Below, piece by piece: positions 35,742-42,695 of a stretch of DNA of 64,000 nucleotides (its first letter is position 1; every line of letters begins with the position of its first letter). The stretch spans positions 248,001 to 312,000 of the forward strand of contig CP141731.1 in assembly GCA_035621235.1 (NCBI GenBank), given 5' to 3'. Both the position numbers and the translations under genes were made by a program. This DNA is from Actinomycetaceae bacterium MB13-C1-2. GTDB taxonomy: Bacteria > Actinomycetota > Actinomycetes > Actinomycetales > Actinomycetaceae. Below the pieces are notes generated by a model. The model saw only the letters and a list, made by a program, of their open reading frames with translations, ran no database searches and was not told where the DNA came from.

Positions 35742-36596
35742 TCAAGCCAGAGACCTCTCATTCTCCTCTTCTTTGAGAACCTCAGAGCACACCTCGGTCA
35801 CGTAGTCATCCGGGCTCTTCGCAACCCCAGGGCCAACCGTGTAGATGTTGTACATCAGACCGGGAGCGAGATTATTCTGCGCGGCGAAAGACGCGAGAGC
35901 ATCCGAAGCCGGCCCTATGACATCGTCGTAAGGCCCTTTTGCCGTAGTGCAAATGGCATCGTGGGCAGGGAACTCCTTGCACTGCAAAGGCGGCGGCACC
36001 TGGACAGGTTCAGTAACCTGCATCCAAATCTCTACGTCGCAGTCACTTTCCTTATAGTCAGGATCGTGAAAAATCGCCCCTCCCATACCAATCTGATCCC
36101 ACCCGATTCCAGCCTGTGACAGCAGAGGCGAAATCTCGGCCCAGAGCATTCCCTCGGCCCCATAGTCGGGAATGATCTTCCTCAAACTCACAATCGTCAT
36201 CGCCGGCACGGACTGTCGAATCACCTCAAAGCTCATGGCATCTTCTTTCGTTCTTTCAATGAGGCGATGTAGGGATTCCAGCTTCGCTGCCGCCTCGTCA
36301 GCTGCCAACTGAAGACGGTCACGGTGTGCGTTCAAGACCTGAAACATCACCTCAACAGAGTCAGACTGCAAGGCGACGATCATTTCCTCTATGGGCAACC
36401 CGACATCACGAAGTTCACGGATTTGCTGGGCTGGACGAAGTTGATCTGCACTGTAGTACCGATAACCGTTGAACGGATCAGTCCAAGTCGGCTCTAACAA
36501 AGAACGGTCCTGATAGTGGCGAAGCATCCGCACCGAAATGCGGGTCAGCCGTGAAAACTCGCCGATCTGCCAGAGGTCCTTGCCTGATTCGCTCAT
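35742..36596 (-). CDS. MerR-family regulator with GyrI-like effector domain (BmrR type)
   Basis: The N-terminal MerR helix-turn-helix is clear: LWQIGEFSRLTRISVRMLRHY then GYRYYSADQLRPAQQIRELRDVGLPIEEM, followed by a coiled-coil linker (residues ~85-125) and a GyrI-like ligand pocket domain. BmrR-type regulators activate drug-efflux genes when bound to lipophilic cations. The longest frame starts at 36617, but the promoter -10 box lies at 36603-36608 and the ATG at 36596 (MSESGKD) is best placed, giving a nearly leaderless mRNA. No efflux gene is adjacent; the upstream region is decayed. Target is unknown. Confidence 0.88.
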   Translation of the reverse strand: MSESGKDLWQIGEFSRLTRISVRMLRHYQDRSLLEPTWTDPFNGYRYYSADQLRPAQQIRELRDVGLPIEEMIVALQSDSVEVMFQVLNAHRDRLQLAADEAAAKLESLHRLIERTKEDAMSFEVIRQSVPAMTIVSLRKIIPDYGAEGMLWAEISPLLSQAGIGWDQIGMGGAIFHDPDYKESDCDVEIWMQVTEPVQVPPPLQCKEFPAHDAICTTAKGPYDDVIGPASDALASFAAQNNLAPGLMYNIYTVGPGVAKSPDDYVTEVCSEVLKEEENERSLA

Positions 36597-36602
36597 GCCC
36601 AT

Positions 36603-36633
36603 AGTCAACTGTCTCACACAGTGAGAGAGTCAA
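36603..36633 (-). promoter_or_regulatory. MerR-type promoter with 19-bp spacer and operator
   Basis: On the minus strand TTGACT (36628-36633), 19 bases, TTGACT (36603-36608). The spacer is filled by ACTCTCTCAC-TGT-GTGAGACAGT (36608-36630), 10-bp arms with one mismatch. A 19-bp spacer with a dyad between the boxes is the standard architecture of promoters twisted by MerR regulators, and it lies directly in front of the MerR gene, indicating autoregulation. Confidence 0.75.
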
Positions 36634-36711
36634 TATCGACTTTATTTATGTCAGGCTGATGCCGAATTTTGTCGATAACGAGGCACTCAGACGGAGAGCA
36701 ATGCTCATGCC

Positions 36712-36754
36712 AATTTGTCATAGCTATGTTTCTCAGCCCGGCCTACGACAAATT
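36712..36754. repeat. 43-bp dispersed inverted-repeat element, copy A
   Basis: AATTTGTCATAG (36712-36723) and CTACGACAAATT (36743-36754) form 12-bp arms with one mismatch around a 19-bp centre. The same element, differing mainly in the centre, is at 41285-41327. A half-like copy (AATTTTGTCGATA) lies at about 36665. Confidence 0.75.
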
Positions 36755-36904
36755 CTAGTCGCATCATTGGACGTAACTCCCGCTCAGCGGAAGTCATCAT
36801 GATTCTTGATGCCACTCAAGTTGGCTGTTCACCGAGAAATATCTCGATGCGCCTATAGAGATTGGAGTCGCACCAATTTCCGATTACTTTCAGATGCTTC
36901 GGAG

Positions 36905-37015
36905 CAGACCCTACGCACTCAAGAACGCGTACCTAGGGTCAACACAGTACCTCCTGGAGCAGAACAGGAATGGCCACGGAGAACGCTCCTCTCGCGCTGG
37001 AGTTACAGCCAACGC
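36905..37015. repeat. Degenerate ~110-bp dispersed repeat, copy A2
   Basis: On the minus strand it begins TTGGCTGTAACTC, continues CGAGAGGAGCG and CCATTCCTGT and ends near GGTACGCG. A diverged relative is at 41713-41831 with the same order of blocks (TTGACTGTAACTC, CGAGAGGAGTG, CTATTCCTGT, GGTACGC). Identity is only moderate, with small insertions. Confidence 0.5.
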
Positions 37016-37185
37016 CGTCCGCCTTGATCGCAGCACGGAGAAAGGACCGAACTTGCTCCTGGTCCGAAACAGTCAGCGCGAAGTGAAACGGCTTGGGCCC
37101 TGGGTCGAGGGTGAACCAGAGGTCCCCACCCTGTTACTGGACGTTGAAGTCGGGATTCCTATAGAGAAGACTCCTTTGTTGAACT
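36940..37185 (-). pseudogene. Remnant of a VOC-family (glyoxalase-like) gene
   Basis: In one minus-strand frame the segment reads NPDFNVQ, stop, QGGDLWFTLDPGPKPFHFAL, then TVSDQEQVRSFLRAAIKADG. HFALTVSDQEQVRSF is the usual VOC strand-helix pattern with a potential metal-binding His. The in-frame stop, lack of a start and loss of similarity after ADG mark it as a pseudogene. Its 3' part overlaps dispersed-repeat copy A2. Confidence 0.45.
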
Positions 37186-37340
37186 CAAGAATTACTCGAT
37201 GTCCGGGTGGTGCAAGGGTATCGGGCGGGCACGGAGTACCCGCCCAACTGGCTCATCACAGTTGGAGAAACTGGGAAAAGTAGGGTTTATGGCGCCACTC
37301 TGGCAGATATCTAGATTATCGGAACTCTTCACGATATTCA

Positions 37341-37366
37341 CAATAGTTCTTGTACAATAACTGTTG
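37341..37366. promoter_or_regulatory. 26-bp palindromic operator of the ArsR-type regulator
   Basis: CAATAGTTCTTGT at 37341-37353 is an imperfect dyad with ACAATAACTGTTG at 37354-37366 (11 of 13 positions match). TACAAT inside it (37353-37358) makes a good -10 box, so a bound repressor would block transcription. It lies 18 bases before the ATG of the ArsR-like gene. Confidence 0.65.
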
Positions 37367-37384
37367 TGTGTATACGCTATCGAT

Positions 37385-37960
37385 ATGAGTGAAGAACAGA
37401 GGACCTCGATTCACCTTGATACTCCGTCAGCGCTTAGGGCGATGGCGCACCCCCTACGACTTCGTATCATCGGGAGCTTGAGGTCTGATGGGCCCCAAAC
37501 GGTCGGGGAACTTAGCGAGAAGTTGGATGCCGCCCCCGGCTCCATTAGCTACCACCTGAACACCCTGCAGAAACATGACTTCGTTGAGTTGGCCCCAGAG
37601 TTGGCACGCGATCGCCGGGAAAGTTGGTGGAGAGCCTCGTCCGAGGCAACCACGTTCGAACCTGCGGAAATGCAGGCCGATCCCGAAAGTCGTGTGGCCG
37701 GGAGGCTCCTCCGTCAGACAATCGTTCAGCGCCATGCAGCAGAACAGATCACCTATCTCGAAACCGAGGAAACCCTGCCACCTGACTGGATCGCGGCCTC
37801 AACCATGGGGGACGATGTCATATGGCTCACCGCCTCTGAACTCAAACAACTCGGCGCTGAACTCAATGAGTTGGTTTCAAAATGGCAGTCCAAGGGAAAC
37901 AGAGATCGCGAAGGCACCGCCCCAACGCATGTCCTCTATACGGCGTACCGCAGACCCTAA
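37385..37960 (+). CDS. ArsR-family winged-helix regulator
   Basis: About 191 residues. The HTH is typical: LRAMAHPLRLRIIGSLRSDGPQTVGELSEKL followed by APGSISYHLNTLQKHDFVEL, the ArsR recognition helix. No metal-binding Cys cluster is present; the C-terminal half (helical, with ASTMGDDVIWLTASELKQLG) is of the type found in actinobacterial ArsR-like regulators of MFS exporters. The frame also has GTG at 37364, but that lies inside the operator palindrome, so ATG 37385 is preferred. The MFS gene starts 2 bases after the stop, so the regulator very likely controls it. Confidence 0.9.
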   Translation: MSEEQRTSIHLDTPSALRAMAHPLRLRIIGSLRSDGPQTVGELSEKLDAAPGSISYHLNTLQKHDFVELAPELARDRRESWWRASSEATTFEPAEMQADPESRVAGRLLRQTIVQRHAAEQITYLETEETLPPDWIAASTMGDDVIWLTASELKQLGAELNELVSKWQSKGNRDREGTAPTHVLYTAYRRP

Positions 37961-37962
37961 CT

Positions 37963-39186
37963 ATGAGTGGTTCCGGTGATCGGAAGAAGCTCCCAATTGT
38001 GGCCTTGTTGTCCGCTGACGGTATCTCTCGCTTTGGCAACTCGGTCACCACGGTTGCGGTCCCTCTGATTGCGTTACAGATTGCCGATACACCTCTCGCG
38101 ACGGCGGCGGCGGGCGTTGCAGCAACGCTTCCGCTGATGCTTGGAGGTTTGATCGGCGGAGTCTTTGTGGATCGACTCGGATTCCGGAGGGCGAGCATCG
38201 TCGCAGATATCGCGAGCGGCGTGACTGTTCTAGTGGTTCCTTTGCTGGCCTCTCTTAATTCTCTGCCACTCTGGTCGCTTCTGGTCCTGGTATTTCTCTC
38301 AAACATGCTCGATGCCCCGGGGTCTGCCGCCAGATCAAGTCAGATTCCGGAACTCTCTGAGCGCGCGGAGTTTCCGCTTTCTAAAGTAGTGGCGTTCCAG
38401 TCCACAGTTTCCCGCACTGCCACCATGCTCGGCGCGGGACTGGCAGGCCTGCTGATTGCATTACTGGGCCCCGCTCCAGCCATGTACGTCAACGCCGGCG
38501 CATTCGCAGTGGCTGTCTTGATAACGGTTATCTTCGTCCCTTCCGTGGAGATTCTGGAGCCTGACGGAATCGATGGTCAATCAGAACTCGGATGGAAGGC
38601 AATGACTGCCGGAGTTCGTTTTGTAGTTGGCACGCCATTGGTGCGCGCGGTCGTGATCATGGTGTTCATAACTAATGCGATTGATGTCGCCGGGATGACA
38701 GTGTTCAAACCGCTTTACGCCCAAACGCTCGGAAACAATGGGGCCGAGCTTGGAGTCATGGTGGCGTGTATGTCTGCGGGCGCTTTGGTTGGTGCAGGGC
38801 TGTACGGCATTGTGGGCGATCGCGTACCTCGTCACGCGCTGTTCGTCATCTTGTTTCTGTTGGCAGGCGGTCCACCCTTTTTGACGATGGCACTCAACCC
38901 TCCTTTCCCTGTTGTTGCGGTTGTGCTCTTCATGTCGGGCGTTGCTGCGGGCCCGCTAAACCCGCTCATTGATTCAGCACTCTTTAGGCTGACACCACCT
39001 CCTATACGGGCACGAGTCCTTGCTTCAATAACGGCTGGCGTAACTGCGGCCATGCCACTTGGAAGTCTCTTGGGAGGACTCGGGGTTCAGCGGTTCGGTC
39101 TTACAACATCGCTACTCGCTGCGGCCGCAGCATATCTGGTTGCGGTTCTCACCACCGGCTTTGGTGAACGCTGGAAAGGGTTCTGA
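37963..39186 (+). CDS. MFS transporter (exporter) controlled by ArsR-like regulator
   Basis: A 407-residue 12-TM major-facilitator protein. Motifs: first TM DGISRFGNSVTTVAVPLIAL, loop 2-3 GGVFVDRLGFRRASIVADI (MFS motif A region), NMLDAPGSAARSSQIPELSER in the central part and GLYGIVGDRVPRHALF. This matches the tetracycline/macrolide efflux (MefA-like) branch, although the substrate is unknown. The frame is open upstream to 37882, but ATG 37963 directly follows the ArsR stop and is preferred. Its last 118 bases (39069-39186) recur at 42507-42624. It is therefore both an efflux gene and the anchor of a duplication. Confidence 0.9.
   Translation: MSGSGDRKKLPIVALLSADGISRFGNSVTTVAVPLIALQIADTPLATAAAGVAATLPLMLGGLIGGVFVDRLGFRRASIVADIASGVTVLVVPLLASLNSLPLWSLLVLVFLSNMLDAPGSAARSSQIPELSERAEFPLSKVVAFQSTVSRTATMLGAGLAGLLIALLGPAPAMYVNAGAFAVAVLITVIFVPSVEILEPDGIDGQSELGWKAMTAGVRFVVGTPLVRAVVIMVFITNAIDVAGMTVFKPLYAQTLGNNGAELGVMVACMSAGALVGAGLYGIVGDRVPRHALFVILFLLAGGPPFLTMALNPPFPVVAVVLFMSGVAAGPLNPLIDSALFRLTPPPIRARVLASITAGVTAAMPLGSLLGGLGVQRFGLTTSLLAAAAAYLVAVLTTGFGERWKGF
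39069..39186 (+). repeat. 118-bp direct repeat, copy 1 (MFS gene 3' end)
   Basis: The last 118 bases of the MFS gene, including its TGA, are repeated at 42507-42624 with two mismatches (base 39078 A/C and one T/C in GGCTTTGGT/GGCTTCGGT). Similarity stops exactly at the stop codon on one side and at CTTGGGAGG on the other. The 3.3-kb segment between carries an epimerase, a small ORF, MazEF and a GNAT gene. Confidence 0.95.
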
Positions 39187-39294
39187 GTAGGCTGATGCGA
39201 TTGCTCTTTCGAGTGACCGCATTCGCGTCTAGGCCGGGGTCCAAAATGCACGAGGGATCCGCTAACCAACCGCTTCCAACGCGGCCAAAGCCCG

Positions 39295-40293
39295 TTATGA
39301 CGAGGGGCACCCATTCTCAGCCCGATAATCAAGTAGCTGGCGCAGTCGACGTTCCTCCTCGTCAGTCAGTCCGGCTACGCGAGGACGGTCACGGTTCTCC
39401 TCATACTGCAGCGCCGAGGCGAGCGTTTCCCTGAGGGGGCGCAACGTCAGGCCGCGTTCCTTCGCGGACGAGGAATCAAGTGTTGCCACGTATCGGTAGT
39501 CCGGGTCGTCTACCCAAAGCGGTAAAGACTTAGACCCCATCCACGGGGACACTCCAGCGGCACTCAGAGCATCATTGCTCACCACGCGCGGGACAGCACT
39601 GCTTGAGGCGACTTCCTTGGAAAGGTCGATCACCTCGAACAGTTCCGCAGTGTCTCCCGCCGCGTTGAACGTCCCCCTGGCACGGGTTTCCGCACAGTGA
39701 ATGATCCATACCGCAAGGTCCTCACCGTCAATAAGAGCTACTGGGAAAGTGAGGTCCGGGACCAGCACATCATTGCCAGTTGGATGGGCGAATCGCCAGG
39801 GATAGTAGCCGCTACGCCCGGTGTGATCCTCGTTCCCACCAATCAATCCTGGCCGGATAATGGTGCACGAGGGGCTACTCTCGCGATAGATACCCTCGCA
39901 CGCCACCTTGGCACTGCCGTACTGGGTCATGTCTGCCATAAAGTCAGCGTCGAGAGGATCAAGTAACGGCGCGGACTCGTCCTGTTCCAGAATGTCGCCT
40001 CGACTGTAAACACTGCTTGTCGAAATGAAGATCCAGTGTTCTGTGTTCAGGTCACTAACAGCTCGCTTGGCGTGAATCGGATGGCGTGCCAGGTCGATGA
40101 CGGTATCCCAGCGTTCTTCCGAAACGGGTAACAACGCGTTCTCCCCGTCACGGTCGGCCTGGACAAACTGGACTCCATCAACCAGCCGCCCATTGCCGCG
40201 GGCGAGGCACACGACCTTGTGACCGCGCCCCAAGGCAGTGGACGCGATGGCTCGCCCAAGGAAACCGGTGCCGCCAAGCAGAAGAATTCGCAT
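39295..40293 (-). CDS. NAD-dependent epimerase/dehydratase-type reductase
   Basis: A 332-residue extended-SDR protein. The nucleotide-binding motif is GGTGFLG near the start, the catalytic pair is YGSAKVACE (Tyr and Lys), and SSVYSRGD provides the active-site Ser/Thr. Similar proteins act on nucleotide sugars or dihydroflavonol-like compounds, and some are divergent reductases. ATG 40293 is 18 bases after a 54-aa small ORF on the same strand, suggesting one mRNA. It lies within the segment bounded by the 118-bp repeats. The substrate is unknown. Confidence 0.88.
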   Translation of the reverse strand: MRILLLGGTGFLGRAIASTALGRGHKVVCLARGNGRLVDGVQFVQADRDGENALLPVSEERWDTVIDLARHPIHAKRAVSDLNTEHWIFISTSSVYSRGDILEQDESAPLLDPLDADFMADMTQYGSAKVACEGIYRESSPSCTIIRPGLIGGNEDHTGRSGYYPWRFAHPTGNDVLVPDLTFPVALIDGEDLAVWIIHCAETRARGTFNAAGDTAELFEVIDLSKEVASSSAVPRVVSNDALSAAGVSPWMGSKSLPLWVDDPDYRYVATLDSSSAKERGLTLRPLRETLASALQYEENRDRPRVAGLTDEEERRLRQLLDYRAENGCPSS

Positions 40294-40311
40294 GGCACTA
40301 CTGTCGCACGA

Positions 40312-40476
40312 CTATCTGTCGTCAGCTATCTCCGTTTTCAAGTAGCCAAAGCCGCCTGCAAGCAATGCGAGTCGGCTCAAATTCAGTTCTGACGTATGGT
40401 CTCTGCTGAACACGACGACGGCCCCCGAAAGACCAAGGAAGATTGCATGCTTTAGTGCTCGACTCAACGAGTTCAT
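40312..40476 (-). CDS. 54-aa hydrophobic small protein upstream of the epimerase
   Basis: A short frame starting at ATG 40476, beginning MNSLSRALKHAIFLGLSG, with a strong GAGGAG ribosome site 8 bases before it. Two hydrophobic stretches (about residues 11-23 and 36-45) suggest a small membrane-associated protein, and the rest is charged. It ends 18 bases before the epimerase start, so co-transcription is likely. No homologue is known to me. The quality of the ribosome site and the spacing are the main evidence. Confidence 0.6.
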   Translation of the reverse strand: MNSLSRALKHAIFLGLSGAVVVFSRDHTSELNLSRLALLAGGFGYLKTEIADDR

Positions 40477-40556
40477 GAAATTTCTCCTCACCTCGTCTCC
40501 ACAAATCGGACGTTAGCTCAGAGAGACGAAAACTGCGACGGCATCTTGTGGCGACT

Positions 40557-40895
40557 CTACGCATCGATGATGGTGGCGATAGTGTCTCTGATCTGCCGTA
40601 GTACCACCGCTCCAACGTTGCCCAACTGCTGGCCGACACGCAACACCGCAACGGAGCGAATGTGCTGACACTGGGCAGCAGAAACAGCGGTGAGTCCATT
40701 GAGAGAATCCGGAGAAACAACAACCTCCGCACCACTTTCCCGGACAGTCCGCGTCAGCGGAACAACCTGAATAACATTCGGGCCGCCACGAAGTATCCGT
40801 TCGGCAGTGACCACGACTGCTGGTCTACTCAGTCCCGCTTCGGATCCGCTAGGGCTACCTAGGTCAAGTTCAACCACATCACCCGGCGTCAGCAT
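40557..40895 (-). CDS. MazF/PemK-type toxin
   Basis: About 112 residues, an mRNA interferase of the MazF/PemK family. Visible are GDVVELDLGSPSGSEAGLSRPAVVV, with the Arg-Pro after the flexible loop, VVPLTRTV, and AQCQHIRSVAVLR, the last including the typical helix segment QxxxIRs. MazF cuts mRNA at short sequences. The frame reaches 40913, but ATG 40895 is preferred and overlaps the antitoxin 3' end by 17 bases, the usual coupled arrangement. It is placed in the 118-bp-repeat-bounded segment. Confidence 0.93.
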   Translation of the reverse strand: MLTPGDVVELDLGSPSGSEAGLSRPAVVVTAERILRGGPNVIQVVPLTRTVRESGAEVVVSPDSLNGLTAVSAAQCQHIRSVAVLRVGQQLGNVGAVVLRQIRDTIATIIDA

Positions 40896-41073
40896 CCAGC
40901 CACTCCAACTCATCGTCTCTCAAAGGGGCGGCAAGATCGATCCCGATTGCTTCTTGTTCAAGTAGACGGACCGCGCGATCAACCGTGGCCGTGACAGTTT
41001 GACCGAGGCGAGCCGCCAGGTCGTTAACAGCGTCCCTGGTGGACGTGGAAACCCTAATTGTCGTAGTGCTCAT
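40879..41073 (-). CDS. MazE-like (RHH) antitoxin
   Basis: A 64-residue ribbon-helix-helix antitoxin: TTIRVSTSTRDAVNDLAARL is a classic RHH DNA-binding strand and helix, and the acidic tail (LRDDELEWLDADAG) is the toxin-binding part. The toxin gene overlaps its 3' end. Two palindromes (41079-41111) in front of the ATG are probable operators through which the complex represses its own promoter. Confidence 0.92.
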   Translation of the reverse strand: MSTTTIRVSTSTRDAVNDLAARLGQTVTATVDRAVRLLEQEAIGIDLAAPLRDDELEWLDADAG

Positions 41074-41078
41074 AGCTC

Positions 41079-41111
41079 AACCGTACCGGTTGTAGACATA
41101 TCCGTCTACAA
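41079..41111. promoter_or_regulatory. Twin operator palindromes of the MazEF pair
   Basis: AACCG-TAC-CGGTT (41079-41091) and TTGTAGAC-ATATCC-GTCTACAA (41090-41111) are perfect inverted repeats directly before the antitoxin start, as expected for toxin-antitoxin autoregulation. The -10 region must lie within them. Confidence 0.7.
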
Positions 41112-41712
41112 GGCGACCTCAACCAGCCAGTTGGCCCGACCATCGTTGTCACCATGTCTGATTACAGTTTCGATGCCTTGGTACCCGGTTCAGCGCGTCT
41201 TTTCTCTGAATGTACGAGGGATCTTGCAACAAGACCTGGAAAGACCGCGGAAACTCAACACGGCAAGGAAACTCGGCCAACAGCAACTTGTCATAGTCCT
41301 ATTTCTCAGAGCCGGCTACGACAAATTAGCTTCGCGAACTCCCACTAAGAGCTCAACGTGTGCTTCTTAGCGAAATCTTCAAACATGATGTCCCAGAATC
41401 CTTGACTCCAGACTCGTACCCTTGGTCGGGCCGACTCAGTCTCAATCGGCTCAAGATCTGCAAGCTAGAACTTGGCAGAATAACCACTACCATCTATCAC
41501 TACAAGATCGGAAATCGTCGATTCGTCGGAGCGTACCCCTACCCCCACTGAGCGGGATAGATAGGCCTTATGCGGGATAAGAGTCGTCATCGAGACTAGG
41601 AACTGGCCGTCACGTCCAAGCGGACGATATCCAGAGCCCAATCGAACACTGGAACTCAAAAGGACTCGCTACAGTTGATCAGAGGTTGCTTGAGCTTTCG
41701 CCTACGCTAATC
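41112..41712. other. Decayed intergenic region with repeat copies
   Basis: About 600 bases without a supported gene. It contains copy B of the 43-bp inverted-repeat element (41285-41327). The 63-codon frame at 41360-41551 has no recognisable domain or ribosome site. Lower coding quality and shared repeats with 36.7-37.0 kb suggest remnants of an older duplicated sequence. Confidence 0.45.
41285..41327. repeat. 43-bp dispersed inverted-repeat element, copy B
   Basis: AACTTGTCATAG (41285-41296) and CTACGACAAATT (41316-41327) flank TTTCTCAG-containing sequence. The right arm is identical to copy A (36712-36754) and the left differs at one position. Confidence 0.75.
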
Positions 41713-41831
41713 GCGATGCGTACCTGTCAAAAGCGGAAGTGCCGACATCGTGTTCCCTCCGGCACCCCACGGAACACGACAGGAATAGCCCATGAACGAT
41801 GTCACTCCTCTCGTACAAGAGTTACAGTCAA
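41713..41831. repeat. Degenerate ~110-bp dispersed repeat, copy B2
   Basis: Partner of 36905-37015. On the minus strand it starts at the GNAT stop codon (TTGACTGTAACTC) and ends at GGTACGC. It includes a perfect GTGTTCC/GGAACAC hairpin (about 41750-41777), which copy A2 lacks. Confidence 0.5.
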
Positions 41832-42325
41832 TTCCTAACGAATAGAACGCCCTCTCCCCCATCGAATTCGACTCCCGCAAAAGATGCGCCGCGCGAAACC
41901 TCGCTGAAACCAAGCCCCTTGTGAAGCGCTATTGACGGCGCGTTATTGGCATTGACGATGCTGAAGATCAGGGATCCTGAATCGGACCCACTAACTGCCT
42001 CGATTACGGATTGCATCAGCTTCGATGCAATCCGTATTCTTCTGAAGCCTGGAACAACGGCCAGTCCGGAGATTAGCCATTCCGGATCCTCACCCTCGCG
42101 AATCGAGACTCTCTGAGCGCCGCACCATCCAATGGTCGCCCCATCCACCTCTGCGACGAGGAATATTGGAAGTTTCTCGATTGATCTGAGCGCATTGCCC
42201 ATATGGTCGTCGGCAGTCCCACCCCTACTTGCCATCACTGCCGCGAGACCCTCGACATCTCTGAGAAACGCCCTCCTAATCTGAAGCAAAGGCTCTCTGT
42301 CTGGAGAAGGCAGAGTCTGACCCAT
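41828..42325 (-). CDS. GNAT-family N-acetyltransferase
   Basis: About 165 residues. GNAT motif A is WLISGLAVVPGFRRIRIASKLMQSVIE, where the usual Q/RxxGxG loop is degraded to RRIRIA; motif B includes NANNAPSIALHKGLGFSEV, the normal end of the fold. The frame opens at 42403, but ATG 42325 has an excellent GGGAGGAG ribosome site 6 bases upstream and is chosen. Substrate unknown; such genes often modify amines or antibiotics. It lies inside the repeat-bounded segment. Confidence 0.85.
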   Translation of the reverse strand: MGQTLPSPDREPLLQIRRAFLRDVEGLAAVMASRGGTADDHMGNALRSIEKLPIFLVAEVDGATIGWCGAQRVSIREGEDPEWLISGLAVVPGFRRIRIASKLMQSVIEAVSGSDSGSLIFSIVNANNAPSIALHKGLGFSEVSRGASFAGVEFDGGEGVLFVRN

Positions 42326-42366
42326 CAAAACTCCTCCCTCTAGTTGTTTCGCATGTATCTGAATCG

Positions 42367-42624
42367 ATGAGTTCTCAAACAACAGTGTCAAGAGCGAACC
42401 CATCCCATGCCTCCGGGAATACGGCGCCTACTCCCTGGGTAGTCCAATCAACCTCACTAGGCCTCGTCGTTGTGACGGCCATTAGCACTATACCGATTAC
42501 TCGCCACTTGGGAGGCCTCGGGGTTCAGCGGTTCGGTCTTACAACATCGCTACTCGCTGCGGCCGCAGCATATCTGGTTGCGGTTCTCACCACCGGCTTC
42601 GGTGAACGCTGGAAAGGGTTCTGA
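42367..42624 (+). pseudogene. Chimeric remnant ending in the duplicated MFS 3' end
   Basis: An 85-codon frame whose last 39 codons are identical in amino acids to the C-terminus of the MFS transporter (ending GERWKGF). Its first 46 codons (STSLGLVVVTAISTIPITR and surroundings) resemble the first TM of some other transporter. There is no ribosome site, and the GNAT gene is divergent. It is best read as a deletion or recombination scar, not a functional gene. Confidence 0.75.
42507..42624 (+). repeat. 118-bp direct repeat, copy 2
   Basis: Second copy of the MFS gene 3' end, 116 of 118 bases identical to 39069-39186, starting at CTTGGGAGG and ending at the shared TGA. Confidence 0.95.
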
Positions 42625-42695
42625 CCCGAATAAAGAACGGGCTGCTAGGCGACCTTTGCCGAGGACCGAAAACTCAGACAAGAGCGTTCCGTGAG

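Larger units (their letters stand above)
36634..37340. other. Decayed intergenic region
   Basis: About 700 bases without an intact gene. It contains one copy of a 43-bp inverted-repeat element, a degraded VOC-protein remnant and one copy of a second dispersed repeat, all listed separately. Open frames in it (for example 36894-37283) lack ribosome sites and recognisable domains. Confidence 0.5.

Noticed and set aside
40322-40735. 137-codon minus-strand frame over the MazF region
   Set aside because: Overlaps the 54-aa ORF and MazF in another frame without a domain.
41360-41551. 63-codon plus-strand frame in the decayed gap
   Set aside because: No ribosome site or recognisable domain.
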